DNA of 64,000 nucleotides from Bacteroidetes bacterium GWC2_46_850 (GTDB taxonomy: Bacteria > Bacteroidota > Bacteroidia > Bacteroidales > Dysgonomonadaceae): positions 124,001-188,000 of the forward strand of contig MENQ01000001.1 in NCBI GenBank assembly GCA_001768325.1, written 5' to 3'. Shown here one piece after another: positions 1 to 10,389 of this stretch. Position 1 is the first letter of the stretch. Every line of letters begins with the position of its first letter. The notes under the pieces are model-generated. The model saw nothing but the letters and a program-made list of their open reading frames with translations. It did not search any database and was not told where the DNA came from. Both the position numbers and the translations under genes were made by a program.

Positions 1-1100
1 TCGACGATGCAGGGCAGCTTTACCTGACCTGGAAAGCATACGGACTGGACCAGCGTCCCATTGAGCTGCTGGGCAGCAGATTGTCTGACGACGGATTAAA
101 GCTCATTGGAGAACCATTCACTGTGTTAAAAGACGACGAACGGATCGGCCTGGAAGGACAGTATCATTTTAAACAAGGCGATTATTATTACATCATTTAT
201 TCGGCAAAGAGTTGTTGTGGTCCATCCAGTGACTATGATGTGCGGGTGGCACGTTCAAAAAACTTCCGTGGGCCGTATGAAAAATATTCCGGGAACCCGA
301 TTCTTTCGGGAGGCAATGGCGATTTTCTTTCCTGCGGACACGGCACGACGGTAGAAACACCCGACGGACGGATGTTCTACCTGAGCCACGGTTATCAGTC
401 GGGTGATGCTTTTTATCTGGGACGTCAACCTATCCTGCATGAACTGGTTGGCACCGAGGACGAATGGTTGGCATTCAAGTCCGGCAAACACGCCACAATC
501 AGACAGCCGATCCCATTTACAGGTACTTCACAATTGCCCCTGACTGATTTCAGCGACGACTTCTCCGGAAAAACGTTGAAGATGGACTGGACCTGGAATT
601 TTCCTTACAGTGACATCCGTTTATCACAAAAAGCCGGCTTGCTCACATTGACTGGTGCCGTGAAGGCGGGTATCAAACAGGGCACCGTACTCTGTCTGCG
701 CCCGCAAGCTACCCACTACAGCTACGAAACCCAAATCGATAACACGAACGGTAGCCTGAAAGGGCTGACCCTGTATGGCGACGATCAGAATATGGTTGCC
801 ATGGGAATGCAGCATAAAACACTAATCGTGAAAAGCGTGAAGGAGGGTGGGGAGACCATCCTGTTCCGCTCAGAGACGGAAAACGTGCATCCATTTTTAA
901 AAATTGAGGTAAGGAAAGGATGTATGCTTACCTTTTTTCATAGTCCTGATGGCAAAAGCTGGAACCAAGTGAGCGATACGCCGCTGGATGGCTCTTTTCT
1001 GGTCCGTTGGGACAGGGTTGCCCGTCCGGGATTGATCCAAACAGGGAGAATGGAAGAACCGGCTGTCTTCAATTATTTTAATCTAAACCACATACACTAA
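1..1100 (+). CDS. Glycoside hydrolase family 43-like protein, 5'-truncated by window edge
   Basis: Frame is open upstream of the listed ORF start (DDAGQLYLTWKAYGLDQRPIELLGSRLSDDG...); five-bladed propeller GH43-like motifs plus C-terminal beta-sandwich (DFSDDFSGKTLKMDWTWNFP). Confidence 0.85.
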   Translation, partial: DDAGQLYLTWKAYGLDQRPIELLGSRLSDDGLKLIGEPFTVLKDDERIGLEGQYHFKQGDYYYIIYSAKSCCGPSSDYDVRVARSKNFRGPYEKYSGNPILSGGNGDFLSCGHGTTVETPDGRMFYLSHGYQSGDAFYLGRQPILHELVGTEDEWLAFKSGKHATIRQPIPFTGTSQLPLTDFSDDFSGKTLKMDWTWNFPYSDIRLSQKAGLLTLTGAVKAGIKQGTVLCLRPQATHYSYETQIDNTNGSLKGLTLYGDDQNMVAMGMQHKTLIVKSVKEGGETILFRSETENVHPFLKIEVRKGCMLTFFHSPDGKSWNQVSDTPLDGSFLVRWDRVARPGLIQTGRMEEPAVFNYFNLNHIH

Positions 1101-1134
1101 CCTGTTTTTAAAGTTAAACTATCTGAAAATAAGG

Positions 1135-1158
1135 GAACTGTCGCCAGGGTGACAGTTC
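1135..1158 (+). terminator. Possible hairpin downstream of GH43 gene
   Basis: gaactgtc-N8-gacagttc perfect 8-bp stem; weak T-tract. Confidence 0.35.
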
Positions 1159-1212
1159 TCAGTGTTTGTTGCGGGTACCTTTGTCATACAAAATTAAGGT
1201 ACAAAAGAAGTT

Positions 1213-3063
1213 ATGCAACAAACGATATTGAAAAATAAAAATCGGATCACGTGGATCAGTGCCATCCTGATTGTCTTCGCCTATATGAGCAAATGGACCA
1301 CGGGAAACACCGATCTGTTTACATGGCCGCTGATCATTGCCTCCATACTGGGAGTGGCACCCATCGCTATTCAAGCTTATCAGGCTTTGCGGGTGAAGGT
1401 CGTCAGCATCGATGTGCTGGTCTCCATTGCAGTGATAGGGGCAATTGTGATACAGAACTATGAGGAATCGGCCATTGTCACTTTCCTGTTCCTGTTTGGT
1501 TCCTGGCTGGAACAACGCACCTTGAACAAAACCAGATCAGCCATCAGGGAACTTACGGAGATGGCGCCTGAAAGTGCATTGAAACTGGCTGCCGATGGCA
1601 GCTTCGATGAAGTGAGCATTGGAGAGGTGGCTGTGGGTGATGTGCTTCTGGTAAAGACCGGTGCCAAAGTGCCGGTAGATGGTGCCGTGCTGAGTGGTGA
1701 AGGCCATGTCAATGAGGCAGGCATTACGGGAGAATCGGTGCCGGCGAGAAAAGAAAAGGATGCTAATGTCTACGCCGGCACAATACTGGAAAACGGTACC
1801 CTTCAGATCACGGCCGACAGGGTGGGGGAAGATACCACATTCGGCAGAATCATCGAGCTGGTGGAAGAGGCCCAGGACTCAAAGTCGGAAGCAGAACGCT
1901 TTATCGACCGATTTTCAAAATACTATACGCCGGCAGTACTGGTACTGGCATTTGTTGTCTGGCTGATCACAGGTGACTTCGAACTGGCCATCACCATTTT
2001 GGTACTTGGCTGTCCCGGTGCACTGGTAATTGGTGTGCCTGTATCCAATGTAGCGGGTATTGGAAACGGAGCCCGGCATGGCATCCTGTTAAAAGGAAGT
2101 GAGATCATTAGGGATTTCAGTCGCACCAAAACCATGGTATTCGACAAGACCGGTACACTGACCATCGGTAATCCTTCGGTTTCAGAAACAATGTTTTATG
2201 CAGATGATAAGGAAGAAGTGCTGGGCTATCTGGCCAGCATCGAACGGGAATCGGATCATCCGCTGGCCAGAGCGGTGCTGGAAGAAATTGGAGATATCAC
2301 TTTCTCACCGGTACAAAATACCGAAGTAGTGAAAGGAGCTGGTATCACAGCCGATGTAAACGGACATCGTGTGGCAGTGGGTAACGAGGCTTTGATGGAG
2401 CGGGAACAGGTGCAATTAAACGAAGAAGCCAAGGCGGATATAGCGCATCTAGTCGAGTCCGGCAATTCGCTGGTATTGACCTCAGTCGATGGTATGCTAA
2501 AGGTGCTGATGGGTGTGCGGGATCCCATCCGGAAGGGTGTCAGGGAAGACCTCCACCGACTGGGGAAAATGGGTGTAAAGAACCTCGTCATGCTCTCGGG
2601 TGATAACCAGGGAACAGTAGACGTGGTGAGTCGCGAACTCGGACTGACAGAAGCGCACGGGCACATGTTGCCGGAAGATAAGGCGGCTTATATCAAAAAG
2701 TTAAAGAAAGAAGGCAGTACCGTAGCCTTTGTGGGGGATGGTGTCAACGACAGTCCCTCGCTTGCACTGGCAGATGTGGGCATTGCCATGGGCAACGGCA
2801 CGGATGTGGCCATAGAAACATCGGACGTGGTGCTGGTAAATTCCGATTTCAGCCGTCTCCCGCATGCACTGGGACTGACCAAAGCCACATCATTTAATAT
2901 GAAACAAAATATTGCGATCGCAGTGGGAGTGGTACTCATATTACTGACCGGCCTGTTATTCAGCGAATGGGTAAATATGTCGGTAGGTATGCTGCTACAT
3001 GAATTAAGTATCCTTGTGGTTATTCTGAATGGCATGCGATTACTTGGATATCGGCCGCGATAA
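1213..3063 (+). CDS. P1B-type heavy-metal translocating ATPase (CPG transmembrane motif)
   Basis: DKTGTLT, TGES, GDGVNDSPSLA and HP (SDHPLA) motifs; membrane motif reads LGCPGALVIG; no N-terminal metal-binding domain. Confidence 0.93.
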   Translation: MQQTILKNKNRITWISAILIVFAYMSKWTTGNTDLFTWPLIIASILGVAPIAIQAYQALRVKVVSIDVLVSIAVIGAIVIQNYEESAIVTFLFLFGSWLEQRTLNKTRSAIRELTEMAPESALKLAADGSFDEVSIGEVAVGDVLLVKTGAKVPVDGAVLSGEGHVNEAGITGESVPARKEKDANVYAGTILENGTLQITADRVGEDTTFGRIIELVEEAQDSKSEAERFIDRFSKYYTPAVLVLAFVVWLITGDFELAITILVLGCPGALVIGVPVSNVAGIGNGARHGILLKGSEIIRDFSRTKTMVFDKTGTLTIGNPSVSETMFYADDKEEVLGYLASIERESDHPLARAVLEEIGDITFSPVQNTEVVKGAGITADVNGHRVAVGNEALMEREQVQLNEEAKADIAHLVESGNSLVLTSVDGMLKVLMGVRDPIRKGVREDLHRLGKMGVKNLVMLSGDNQGTVDVVSRELGLTEAHGHMLPEDKAAYIKKLKKEGSTVAFVGDGVNDSPSLALADVGIAMGNGTDVAIETSDVVLVNSDFSRLPHALGLTKATSFNMKQNIAIAVGVVLILLTGLLFSEWVNMSVGMLLHELSILVVILNGMRLLGYRPR

Positions 3064-3111
3064 TCAGACAAGAAATAATTTTTAATTTATAAATAATAAG
3101 AAAGAAAGGAA

Positions 3112-3357
3112 ATGAAAATGAAAAATTCAGCAACAATTCAGTTAGAGACATTGACTTGTCCGTCATGTATCCAGAAGATTGAAGGAGCAGTAAAAAATCT
3201 GGATGGCATCGAAAAAGAATCTGTGAAGGTATTATTTAACGCAAGCAAATTGAAAGTCGACTTCGACGGCGAAAAATCTTCGGTAGATCAAATTGAAAAT
3301 GCCATCACGAAAATGGGTTATGGGGTAGAGAAATCCACTGTAAAAATCGTTTCGTAA
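3112..3357 (+). CDS. Small heavy-metal-associated (HMA) domain protein
   Basis: 81 aa, LTCPSCIQKIEGAV CxxC motif, ferredoxin-like HMA pattern; directly downstream of the P1B ATPase. Confidence 0.85.
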   Translation: MKMKNSATIQLETLTCPSCIQKIEGAVKNLDGIEKESVKVLFNASKLKVDFDGEKSSVDQIENAITKMGYGVEKSTVKIVS

Positions 3358-3373
3358 CATAGTCAGTAATGAA

Positions 3374-3398
3374 GCCCTTCTCCGTAACGGAAAAGGGC
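3374..3398 (+). terminator. Hairpin downstream of the HMA gene
   Basis: gcccttctccg-taa-cggaaaagggc, 11-bp stem with one mismatch. Confidence 0.45.
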
Positions 3399-3560
3399 AT
3401 ATCCTTCGGATTCAAGGTAGCCGGGCACGCAATCATAAATTTATACAATAAATGTGGGGTAAAATCGCTTGCGAAAGTTATCTTTGCGCAAGTTTGCCCA
3501 TGGTTGGCATTCAAACTGGTTACGCTTTATATTACCAGTCTGTTTTCTCACCCCACAGGA

Positions 3561-4142
3561 ATGAAACATGATACAAAAGAAGAGTCTTCATCTTCCGAAA
3601 AACAGCTGTTCAAGGAGATCAGCGAAGGGAATGAAAGGGCTTTTCAACTTATTTTTACGCGGTATTACCCACGCATGATTTCTTTTGCAGACAAGATGGT
3701 GAAATCCCCCCATGTTGCAGAAGAAATTGTGCAGGAGGCTTTTATTCGTTTGTGGGAACAGCGCGAACTGTTGACTGAAATTAAAAACCCTGAAAATTAC
3801 TTCTTTATCGTGATTCGCAATCATGCCCTCAATTATTTGCGTGCTGCAGCCAATGAGCTAAAACGCAGGGAACAACTCTGGGACGCAATGGAGCAGAGGG
3901 CCGTTGATGTCATCACGACCATGGAAATGGAGGAAGCCGATCAGTTCTTCGAAAAAATACTGGAGAAGCTGTCTCCACAACAACGAAAAATATTCAGAAT
4001 GAGCCGGGAAGAAGGCTTCTCGCATCAGCAAATTGCCGACGAATTGCACCTTTCAAAAAATACCGTAAAAAAACATATGGCCGAGTCATTGAAAATATTT
4101 AAAGCCTCCTTAAAATATTTCAAACAAATTATTTTGTCTTAA
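3561..4142 (+). CDS. RNA polymerase ECF-type sigma-70 factor
   Basis: Region 2 (NERAFQLIFTRYYPRMISFADKMVKSPHVAEEIVQEAFIRLWEQRE) and region 4 (LSPQQRKIFRMSREEGFSHQQIADELHLSKNTVKKHMAESL); ATG at 3561 preferred over the 3369 ORF start. Confidence 0.92.
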   Translation: MKHDTKEESSSSEKQLFKEISEGNERAFQLIFTRYYPRMISFADKMVKSPHVAEEIVQEAFIRLWEQRELLTEIKNPENYFFIVIRNHALNYLRAAANELKRREQLWDAMEQRAVDVITTMEMEEADQFFEKILEKLSPQQRKIFRMSREEGFSHQQIADELHLSKNTVKKHMAESLKIFKASLKYFKQIILS

Positions 4143-4246
4143 TGGTCTGATAATTAATATTTCAGTGGGATGTGTGTGAAATTTTCCAATTTTACCTACT
4201 CCCTGTCACCACTTTGTGTGTCTTTACTATGTAAGCTGCTTAAAAC

Positions 4247-5176
4247 ATGAGAGAATCTGAAAAAAAGATAAACAAGCTATTCGAAAAGTATATCAACGAT
4301 GCCAGCAACAGGGAAGAGTTTGACGAACTATTGGACCTTGTTGGGAAAGGCGAAAGTGATAAAACACTGCACCGTCTGCTGAAACAGGAATGGAATGGTG
4401 AAGCTTCGCGCTTAAACCGGAACATCTCTTATCGTTGGTATGGTGCGGCGGCTGTGATTTTGTTGATCCTTACAACAACCATCTTTCTATGGAAAAGAGA
4501 AGGCGGAGATGCAACCCAAGTCTTGTCTCAACAGGAAGGAAATGATCTACTGACCGATGTCACCCGACTGAAATTGCCCGATGGAAGTACCGTCATGCTG
4601 CGTGAAGGGAGTTGGCTCAACATCGATCGTTCTTTCGATGGAAGCACCCGCGAAGTGAGCCTCGAGGGAGAGGCCTATTTTGATGTGGCTGCCAATCCCG
4701 GAAAACCTTTTGTTATTCATACAGGGAAAGTTAAAACCACCGTGTTGGGTACTGCCTTTTCTATTAAGGCAAATCCTGCCGAGCCGTTGATTACCATTAC
4801 CGTGACTCGTGGAAAAGTAAAGGTAGAGGATGAACAAACATTGTTAGCCACGCTGGTGGCTGACAAGCAGCTGGTTTACAATAGGCAGTCGAACCGCGTT
4901 TCCGAAAAAAATGTAGATGCCGGAACAATCACTGATTGGAGGTCACATAATCTGATTTTTAGAAACAGCTCTTTTGAATCAATTGTGCAGGAGATCTCAC
5001 TAATTTATGATGTCACGATTCTGTTTGAAGACGAAGCCCTCAGCCAACGCCAAATTACGGCTTCATTAGACGACCGTGACCCTATAGAAACAATATTGAA
5101 TATACTGTGTACCGCTCAGCGCGCTTACTATGTAATGGAAGGAGAAACATACGTGATAAAATCGTTGCGAGAATGA
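4247..5176 (+). CDS. FecR family anti-sigma factor
   Basis: Central TM plus FecR domain (TRLKLPDGSTVMLREGSWLNIDRSF...REVSLEGEAYFDVAANPGKPFVIHT); follows the ECF sigma gene. Confidence 0.92.
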   Translation: MRESEKKINKLFEKYINDASNREEFDELLDLVGKGESDKTLHRLLKQEWNGEASRLNRNISYRWYGAAAVILLILTTTIFLWKREGGDATQVLSQQEGNDLLTDVTRLKLPDGSTVMLREGSWLNIDRSFDGSTREVSLEGEAYFDVAANPGKPFVIHTGKVKTTVLGTAFSIKANPAEPLITITVTRGKVKVEDEQTLLATLVADKQLVYNRQSNRVSEKNVDAGTITDWRSHNLIFRNSSFESIVQEISLIYDVTILFEDEALSQRQITASLDDRDPIETILNILCTAQRAYYVMEGETYVIKSLRE

Positions 5177-5203
5177 CCCGATAAACAGAAAACAACAAGA
5201 AAT

Positions 5204-8200
5204 ATGAAAGAAAATCATCCTGACGGCCAAAGAATGCATAAAAATTCATTCCTCAAAAGAGGCTGTTATTGTTTTATCGCTCTATTTATATGGATGGGAA
5301 CAGCCCATGCGCAATCGAACGATGACATCCACACAAAAAGAGTGACACTGGGATTTACCCGGGAAAAACTTTTCGATGCCCTTTTGACACTGGAAGAAAA
5401 ATCGGGATTTCAACTGGTTTTTCCCAGCGAACCAGTAAATGCGGCGCTTCGGGTCGATTTGCCGAAAGAAGAACGCACCGTGGCGGCCACCCTGCAACTG
5501 ATCTTGCAAGGCACCGATCTTAATTTTAAGCAAACCGGCAACACCATTGTATTGTTTTTAGAAAATGAAAAAACTGATGCCTTGCAGGCCTCAAAAACAG
5601 TGACCGTTCGGGGAACCGTGCTGGATGAAACAGGAGAATCGCTCCCCGGTGCCGTAGTGATGCCGAAAGATGTGACAAAAATAAATGGCACCATCACCGA
5701 TTCAAACGGAAATTTCATATTAGGCGATCTGGCACCAAACGAGATATTGGTTGTTTCTTTTCTTGGGTATGAAGCACAAGAGATCGCTATTGAGGGAAGA
5801 ACAACGATCAACGTGACATTAAAACCGGGAGCACAACTGTTGGACGAGGTGGTAGTGACCGGCTACCAGTCGATAGCGCGGGGAAAGGTGACCGGCGCGG
5901 TATCTACGGTTAACGCCGATGCGCTACAGGAACGCTACACGACAAACATCATGTCGAATCTGGAGGGCCGTGTAGCGGGTCTGGTAACTGACGGAGATGA
6001 TATCACCATCCGTGGAACCGGGAGCCTACACGCTAATAACGACCCGCTGATCGTCGTGGATGGCTTGCCCATCGAAGGTTCGTGGCGTGATTTAAATCCG
6101 TACGATATTGAAAACGTTACCGTCCTCAAGGATGCTGCTGCCACAGCCATGTACGGATCAAGAGCATCTGCCGGTATTATCGTGATTACAACCAAAAAAC
6201 CACGCCAGATAGGTGCCATTAGCGTAGATGTACAGGCAAACTTCACTGTCAATCAAAAACGAAATCTCGATTACGCCGATAACTTCTACATGACACCCGC
6301 ACAACAGGTGGATACTGAAATGGATTATTACAAATACAGGTATATCACCGAAGAAACGGCGGCCAACAACCGCGTCTCCTTCAGGGACAACACGCTCAAC
6401 AAGAATCAGCCCTTTTCGCCCATCCAATATGCCTATTATCGCCTGGGTGAGAACCTGACTACCGAATCGGAAGTGAATGATTTGTTGGGAGAGCTCCGCC
6501 AGAATAATTACGCGAAAGAATATGCCGACCAGGTCCTACGCAACCAGTTTGTGCAACAATATAACGTCGCAGTTCGCAGCATGTCGGACAAATACCAGTC
6601 GAGTCTGGTGTTTAACTACAAACACGACAATACCGGCTATATCAATGAAAGCGACAACCAGTTCAATATTTACTATAAAGGTGAATACAGGATGGCCAAA
6701 TGGTTGAACCTGAACTTTGGGGTAAACAGCATGCTGCAGAATGGCCATTACGCCACCTACGATGGCTGGCTCAATAAAGCGAAAGATCCATTTTCCGAAT
6801 TCGCTTACTCACGCTTGCTCAACGACGACGGAAGCCATGCAAATCACACCCGGTTTGGTAACGGCCTGTTTACCGACGACCCCGCGTTTCGTTCTACGCA
6901 TTACAATGCGTTGGAGGAGATGTCCTACGACCAGACACGATATGACCGCCAAAGTTCACGCTACCATGGAGGGCTGCTTTTCTATATCATGGAAGGATTC
7001 ACAGCCCAGGGACAATTTGTCTACGAGTCGGAACGCAATACCAGTACCCGCTTATCCGAAGCGGAGAGTTATCTTATGCGCATGATGCGTAATGCATATA
7101 CCAGAAAGAATGGTGGTAGCTGGGAATATATGATTCCAGAGACCGGAGGCAGGCAGGTGACGGAAAACCGGAAAGGTGATTACTGGACAACCCGCGGCCA
7201 GTTAAACTATTCTCGTATATTCGCACAAAAACATGCCGTTGATCTCCTTGCCGGTATGGAGTTTCGCCAAACGCGCTACAAGGGAACACGCGGTCTGCTG
7301 ATGGGGTATGACGACCAGTTACAGACACAGAACACGGCCAATCTGGATATGGTAGCGTTGCGTGCCTGGCAAACGAATCCCTATTATTACAACATGAATA
7401 CAACTTCCTTCTTCGGCCTTATTGAAAACAGCATGGGACTGATTCCAGAGGAGTGGCACCGCTTTGCTTCGGGTTATGGCAACTTAACCTATACCTACGA
7501 TAAAAAATACAACCTCTTTGGATCGTTCCGCAAAGACTATGCCGATGTATATGGTCTTAACAGCAAATACCGGGGTAAACCCCTCTGGTCGGTCGGCGCG
7601 AGCTGGGTCGCCTCCGATGAGGAATTTATGAAAGATGTCCTGTGGGCCGATTATCTGAAGCTACGCATGAGCTATGGTATAACCGGAAACATTGTCCAGA
7701 ATGTGCACAGTGTGATGGTTGCAACGACCAAAATACCGGTGAATACCTGGACGCAGCAACCCCGGGCACGGATTGACCGGCCGGCAAACCCTTATCTCAC
7801 CTGGGAGAAAACCGCCACCACCAACATGGGGATCGACTTCGGACTGTTTCAGACCCGCCTGCGGGGAGCACTAGATTTTTATTACCGGAAGGCCGATGAT
7901 GTGTACGCGCTTAAAACATTGGAGCCCACTACCGGCTTTTCAGAGATGTGGTTGAACATGGCAAGCCTTTACAACAAGGGGATGGAGCTGGATCTTACCT
8001 ATGACTGGTTCTCCGGCAGAGACCGCGCCCGGCTCTATTGGACTACCAGCCTGACGATGGCATACAACCATAATGAGATAACTAATATCGAATCGCTGGC
8101 TAAAACTGCCGGCGAGTTGGTGGGCGACTACAAGTATATGGAAGGCTATCCCATAAGCGCAATGTGGTCGTACCGGTATGGCGGACTGACCGAGGAGGGA

Positions 8201-8785
8201 CAACGAATGTATCTGGATCAGAACGATACGAAACTGACGGGGAATCAAATTAGCGGTAAGGATCCCGATGCTGCCATTTACTCCGGACAGAGAGAACCCA
8301 AGATAACGATGGGCATGAGCAACACTTTTCGCTACAGGGGATTCAGCCTTTCCATTATGGCTGTTTACTATGGCGATTACATGATGCGCAGTCTGCAAGC
8401 CGGTACATTAAGCAGCCCCGTTGGAGCATACAATCCCGGGCCAATGGCCTCTTACCTGCTTGATGCCTGGACACCGGATCATACTAATACCACCGTGCCG
8501 GGAATCTTCCAGAACGACAGAACGTCCAATACCGACGGAAGTGCTTATAACTATTTGAATATGTATGTACAGCCTGCCGATTTTATCAAAATCCGTAACA
8601 TCGTGCTCGGATATGATCTCCCTCAAAACTGGACGGGTAGAATCGGCATGCAACAAGCGAACCTGCGCTTTCAGATAGATAATCCGACGACACTCTGGAC
8701 AAAAAACAGTGTTGGCGTAGATCCCGAAACAGGCGGTATTCGCCGTCCTGCCTCTTTTATTTTGGGGCTTGCCCTTAATTTATAA
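5204..8785 (+). CDS. SusC-like TonB-dependent outer membrane protein with N-terminal STN domain
   Basis: STN domain, carboxypeptidase-like CNA domain (VRGTVLDETGESLPGAVV), TonB plug (IRGTGSLHANNDPLIVVDGLP), 1193 aa. Confidence 0.95.
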   Translation: MKENHPDGQRMHKNSFLKRGCYCFIALFIWMGTAHAQSNDDIHTKRVTLGFTREKLFDALLTLEEKSGFQLVFPSEPVNAALRVDLPKEERTVAATLQLILQGTDLNFKQTGNTIVLFLENEKTDALQASKTVTVRGTVLDETGESLPGAVVMPKDVTKINGTITDSNGNFILGDLAPNEILVVSFLGYEAQEIAIEGRTTINVTLKPGAQLLDEVVVTGYQSIARGKVTGAVSTVNADALQERYTTNIMSNLEGRVAGLVTDGDDITIRGTGSLHANNDPLIVVDGLPIEGSWRDLNPYDIENVTVLKDAAATAMYGSRASAGIIVITTKKPRQIGAISVDVQANFTVNQKRNLDYADNFYMTPAQQVDTEMDYYKYRYITEETAANNRVSFRDNTLNKNQPFSPIQYAYYRLGENLTTESEVNDLLGELRQNNYAKEYADQVLRNQFVQQYNVAVRSMSDKYQSSLVFNYKHDNTGYINESDNQFNIYYKGEYRMAKWLNLNFGVNSMLQNGHYATYDGWLNKAKDPFSEFAYSRLLNDDGSHANHTRFGNGLFTDDPAFRSTHYNALEEMSYDQTRYDRQSSRYHGGLLFYIMEGFTAQGQFVYESERNTSTRLSEAESYLMRMMRNAYTRKNGGSWEYMIPETGGRQVTENRKGDYWTTRGQLNYSRIFAQKHAVDLLAGMEFRQTRYKGTRGLLMGYDDQLQTQNTANLDMVALRAWQTNPYYYNMNTTSFFGLIENSMGLIPEEWHRFASGYGNLTYTYDKKYNLFGSFRKDYADVYGLNSKYRGKPLWSVGASWVASDEEFMKDVLWADYLKLRMSYGITGNIVQNVHSVMVATTKIPVNTWTQQPRARIDRPANPYLTWEKTATTNMGIDFGLFQTRLRGALDFYYRKADDVYALKTLEPTTGFSEMWLNMASLYNKGMELDLTYDWFSGRDRARLYWTTSLTMAYNHNEITNIESLAKTAGELVGDYKYMEGYPISAMWSYRYGGLTEEGQRMYLDQNDTKLTGNQISGKDPDAAIYSGQREPKITMGMSNTFRYRGFSLSIMAVYYGDYMMRSLQAGTLSSPVGAYNPGPMASYLLDAWTPDHTNTTVPGIFQNDRTSNTDGSAYNYLNMYVQPADFIKIRNIVLGYDLPQNWTGRIGMQQANLRFQIDNPTTLWTKNSVGVDPETGGIRRPASFILGLALNL

Positions 8786-8799
8786 ATTGAACGATAAAC

Positions 8800-10356
8800 A
8801 TGCATTATATGAGAACGATAACGATAAGATTTTTCGCAACCCTTGCTCTACTCCTGATTGTTGGTAGTTGCAGCGATTTTACGGATATCACGCCCAAAGG
8901 GCAGAGCATTCTCAATAAGGTGGAGGAGTTGGAGTTGTTGCTCAACGACGAGTATGGGCAATTACAGAGTTGGGAACCCATGTATCTGGTGAATGATAAT
9001 ATCCCGCCGCAAAATATACTCGATCTGATTTCACGACATGAGAATGGGATTCCCAGTGTGGAGTCGGTATTGCTTACCTGGGACGAGACGGTAGACCGCA
9101 CCCATATATCCCAAGATCCGCAGCAATATCTTTACGGTGCTTTTTACGGGATCATTGGCCGAATTGCCAACCCGATCATAGCCAATGTGGACAAGGCTTC
9201 GGGTAGCGAGTCGAAAGCCGCCCAAATCAAGGCCGAAGCGTATGTGCTGAGAGCTTATTTTCATTATCTGGCCGTTAACTTCTTCTCGAAGGCTTACAAT
9301 CCTGCCACAGCCGCTACCGACGGTGGCGTTCCATACATGTTAGAGGACTTTGATATCATAAACGAGCTTGCCACCAAGAGTACCGTAGAGGAGGTATATG
9401 AATTTATCCTGGATGATCTGGAAGCGGCCTTCGCGTTGGACGCGCTGCCCGAAAATCCCGCGAAAATGCGCGTAGGGAAAGCCTTCGCCTATGCCGTGAA
9501 AGCAAAGGTGCTGATGGCCATGCGTGACTACGCCGATGCGGATCTGGCGGCTACCGCTTCTCTGGAGATCAACGATAAGCTGCTGGACCATCGCACCGAC
9601 CGGTTGGCTATTCCGATGCCTCCTTTTGATATCCCATTTTTCAATCGGCCTAAGTTCAACGACGAAGAACTATTCTATCACATGTCGTCGTTTACCATGC
9701 GATACATATTTTCTCCCGAGCTGTTGGCCAGTTTCGACCCCCAGGATATACTGCTGAAATATGGCGAGCTGGAAAATAATGTGGCCACCTATCTCACCGG
9801 AGGCGTCCTGATGAATCAAGGGGGTAACACCACTTCCCTTGCCGGGGTCCAAACCTGGTTCCACTATGTTATGGCAGGCGACTACAAGATACACTACAGC
9901 ATCAACAGCCTGACCACTGTGGATATGTACCTGACCCGTGCGGAGTGTTTGCTACGCAATGGCAATATTCCGGCTGCAATGGCTATCCTGGAAAAACTGC
10001 GTGAACGCCGCATCGATCCGAATGCGTACACGCCTATGCCGGTTGGTACCAAAGCCGATGCGATTGCAGCGTTAAAACAAGTCTCCCGGTGTGAGAACTT
10101 TGCCACCTCCAAGAACTTTATCAACATGAAGCGTTGGAATGCTACCGAAGCCGAGTGGCAAACCACCCTTACAAAAACCCTCACGCTGGCACCGCAGGGA
10201 TTTATGCCCCTTGGTGGCAATCCCATGAACGGGTGGACACCCATTCCCCCCGTCGTCACGAAGAGTTACACGCTGCGTCCTGAATCGCCGCTGTGGATAT
10301 TCCCATTCCCGCAGGCAGCCATCAATTATAATCCAAATTTGACACAAAATTACTGA
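8800..10356 (+). CDS. SusD/RagB-like nutrient-binding lipoprotein
   Basis: Lipobox (LLIVGSCSDF), TPR-like SusD pattern (AEAYVLRAYFHYLAVNFFSKAYN...), downstream of SusC. Confidence 0.92.
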   Translation: MHYMRTITIRFFATLALLLIVGSCSDFTDITPKGQSILNKVEELELLLNDEYGQLQSWEPMYLVNDNIPPQNILDLISRHENGIPSVESVLLTWDETVDRTHISQDPQQYLYGAFYGIIGRIANPIIANVDKASGSESKAAQIKAEAYVLRAYFHYLAVNFFSKAYNPATAATDGGVPYMLEDFDIINELATKSTVEEVYEFILDDLEAAFALDALPENPAKMRVGKAFAYAVKAKVLMAMRDYADADLAATASLEINDKLLDHRTDRLAIPMPPFDIPFFNRPKFNDEELFYHMSSFTMRYIFSPELLASFDPQDILLKYGELENNVATYLTGGVLMNQGGNTTSLAGVQTWFHYVMAGDYKIHYSINSLTTVDMYLTRAECLLRNGNIPAAMAILEKLRERRIDPNAYTPMPVGTKADAIAALKQVSRCENFATSKNFINMKRWNATEAEWQTTLTKTLTLAPQGFMPLGGNPMNGWTPIPPVVTKSYTLRPESPLWIFPFPQAAINYNPNLTQNY

Positions 10357-10389
10357 CTCAGTAGATTCAAAACTAAAAAAAATAAGAAT

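Noticed and set aside
3369-3560. N-terminal extension of the ECF sigma ORF
   Set aside because: It includes the hairpin after the HMA gene and is not sigma-like; ATG 3561 fits ECF factor length.
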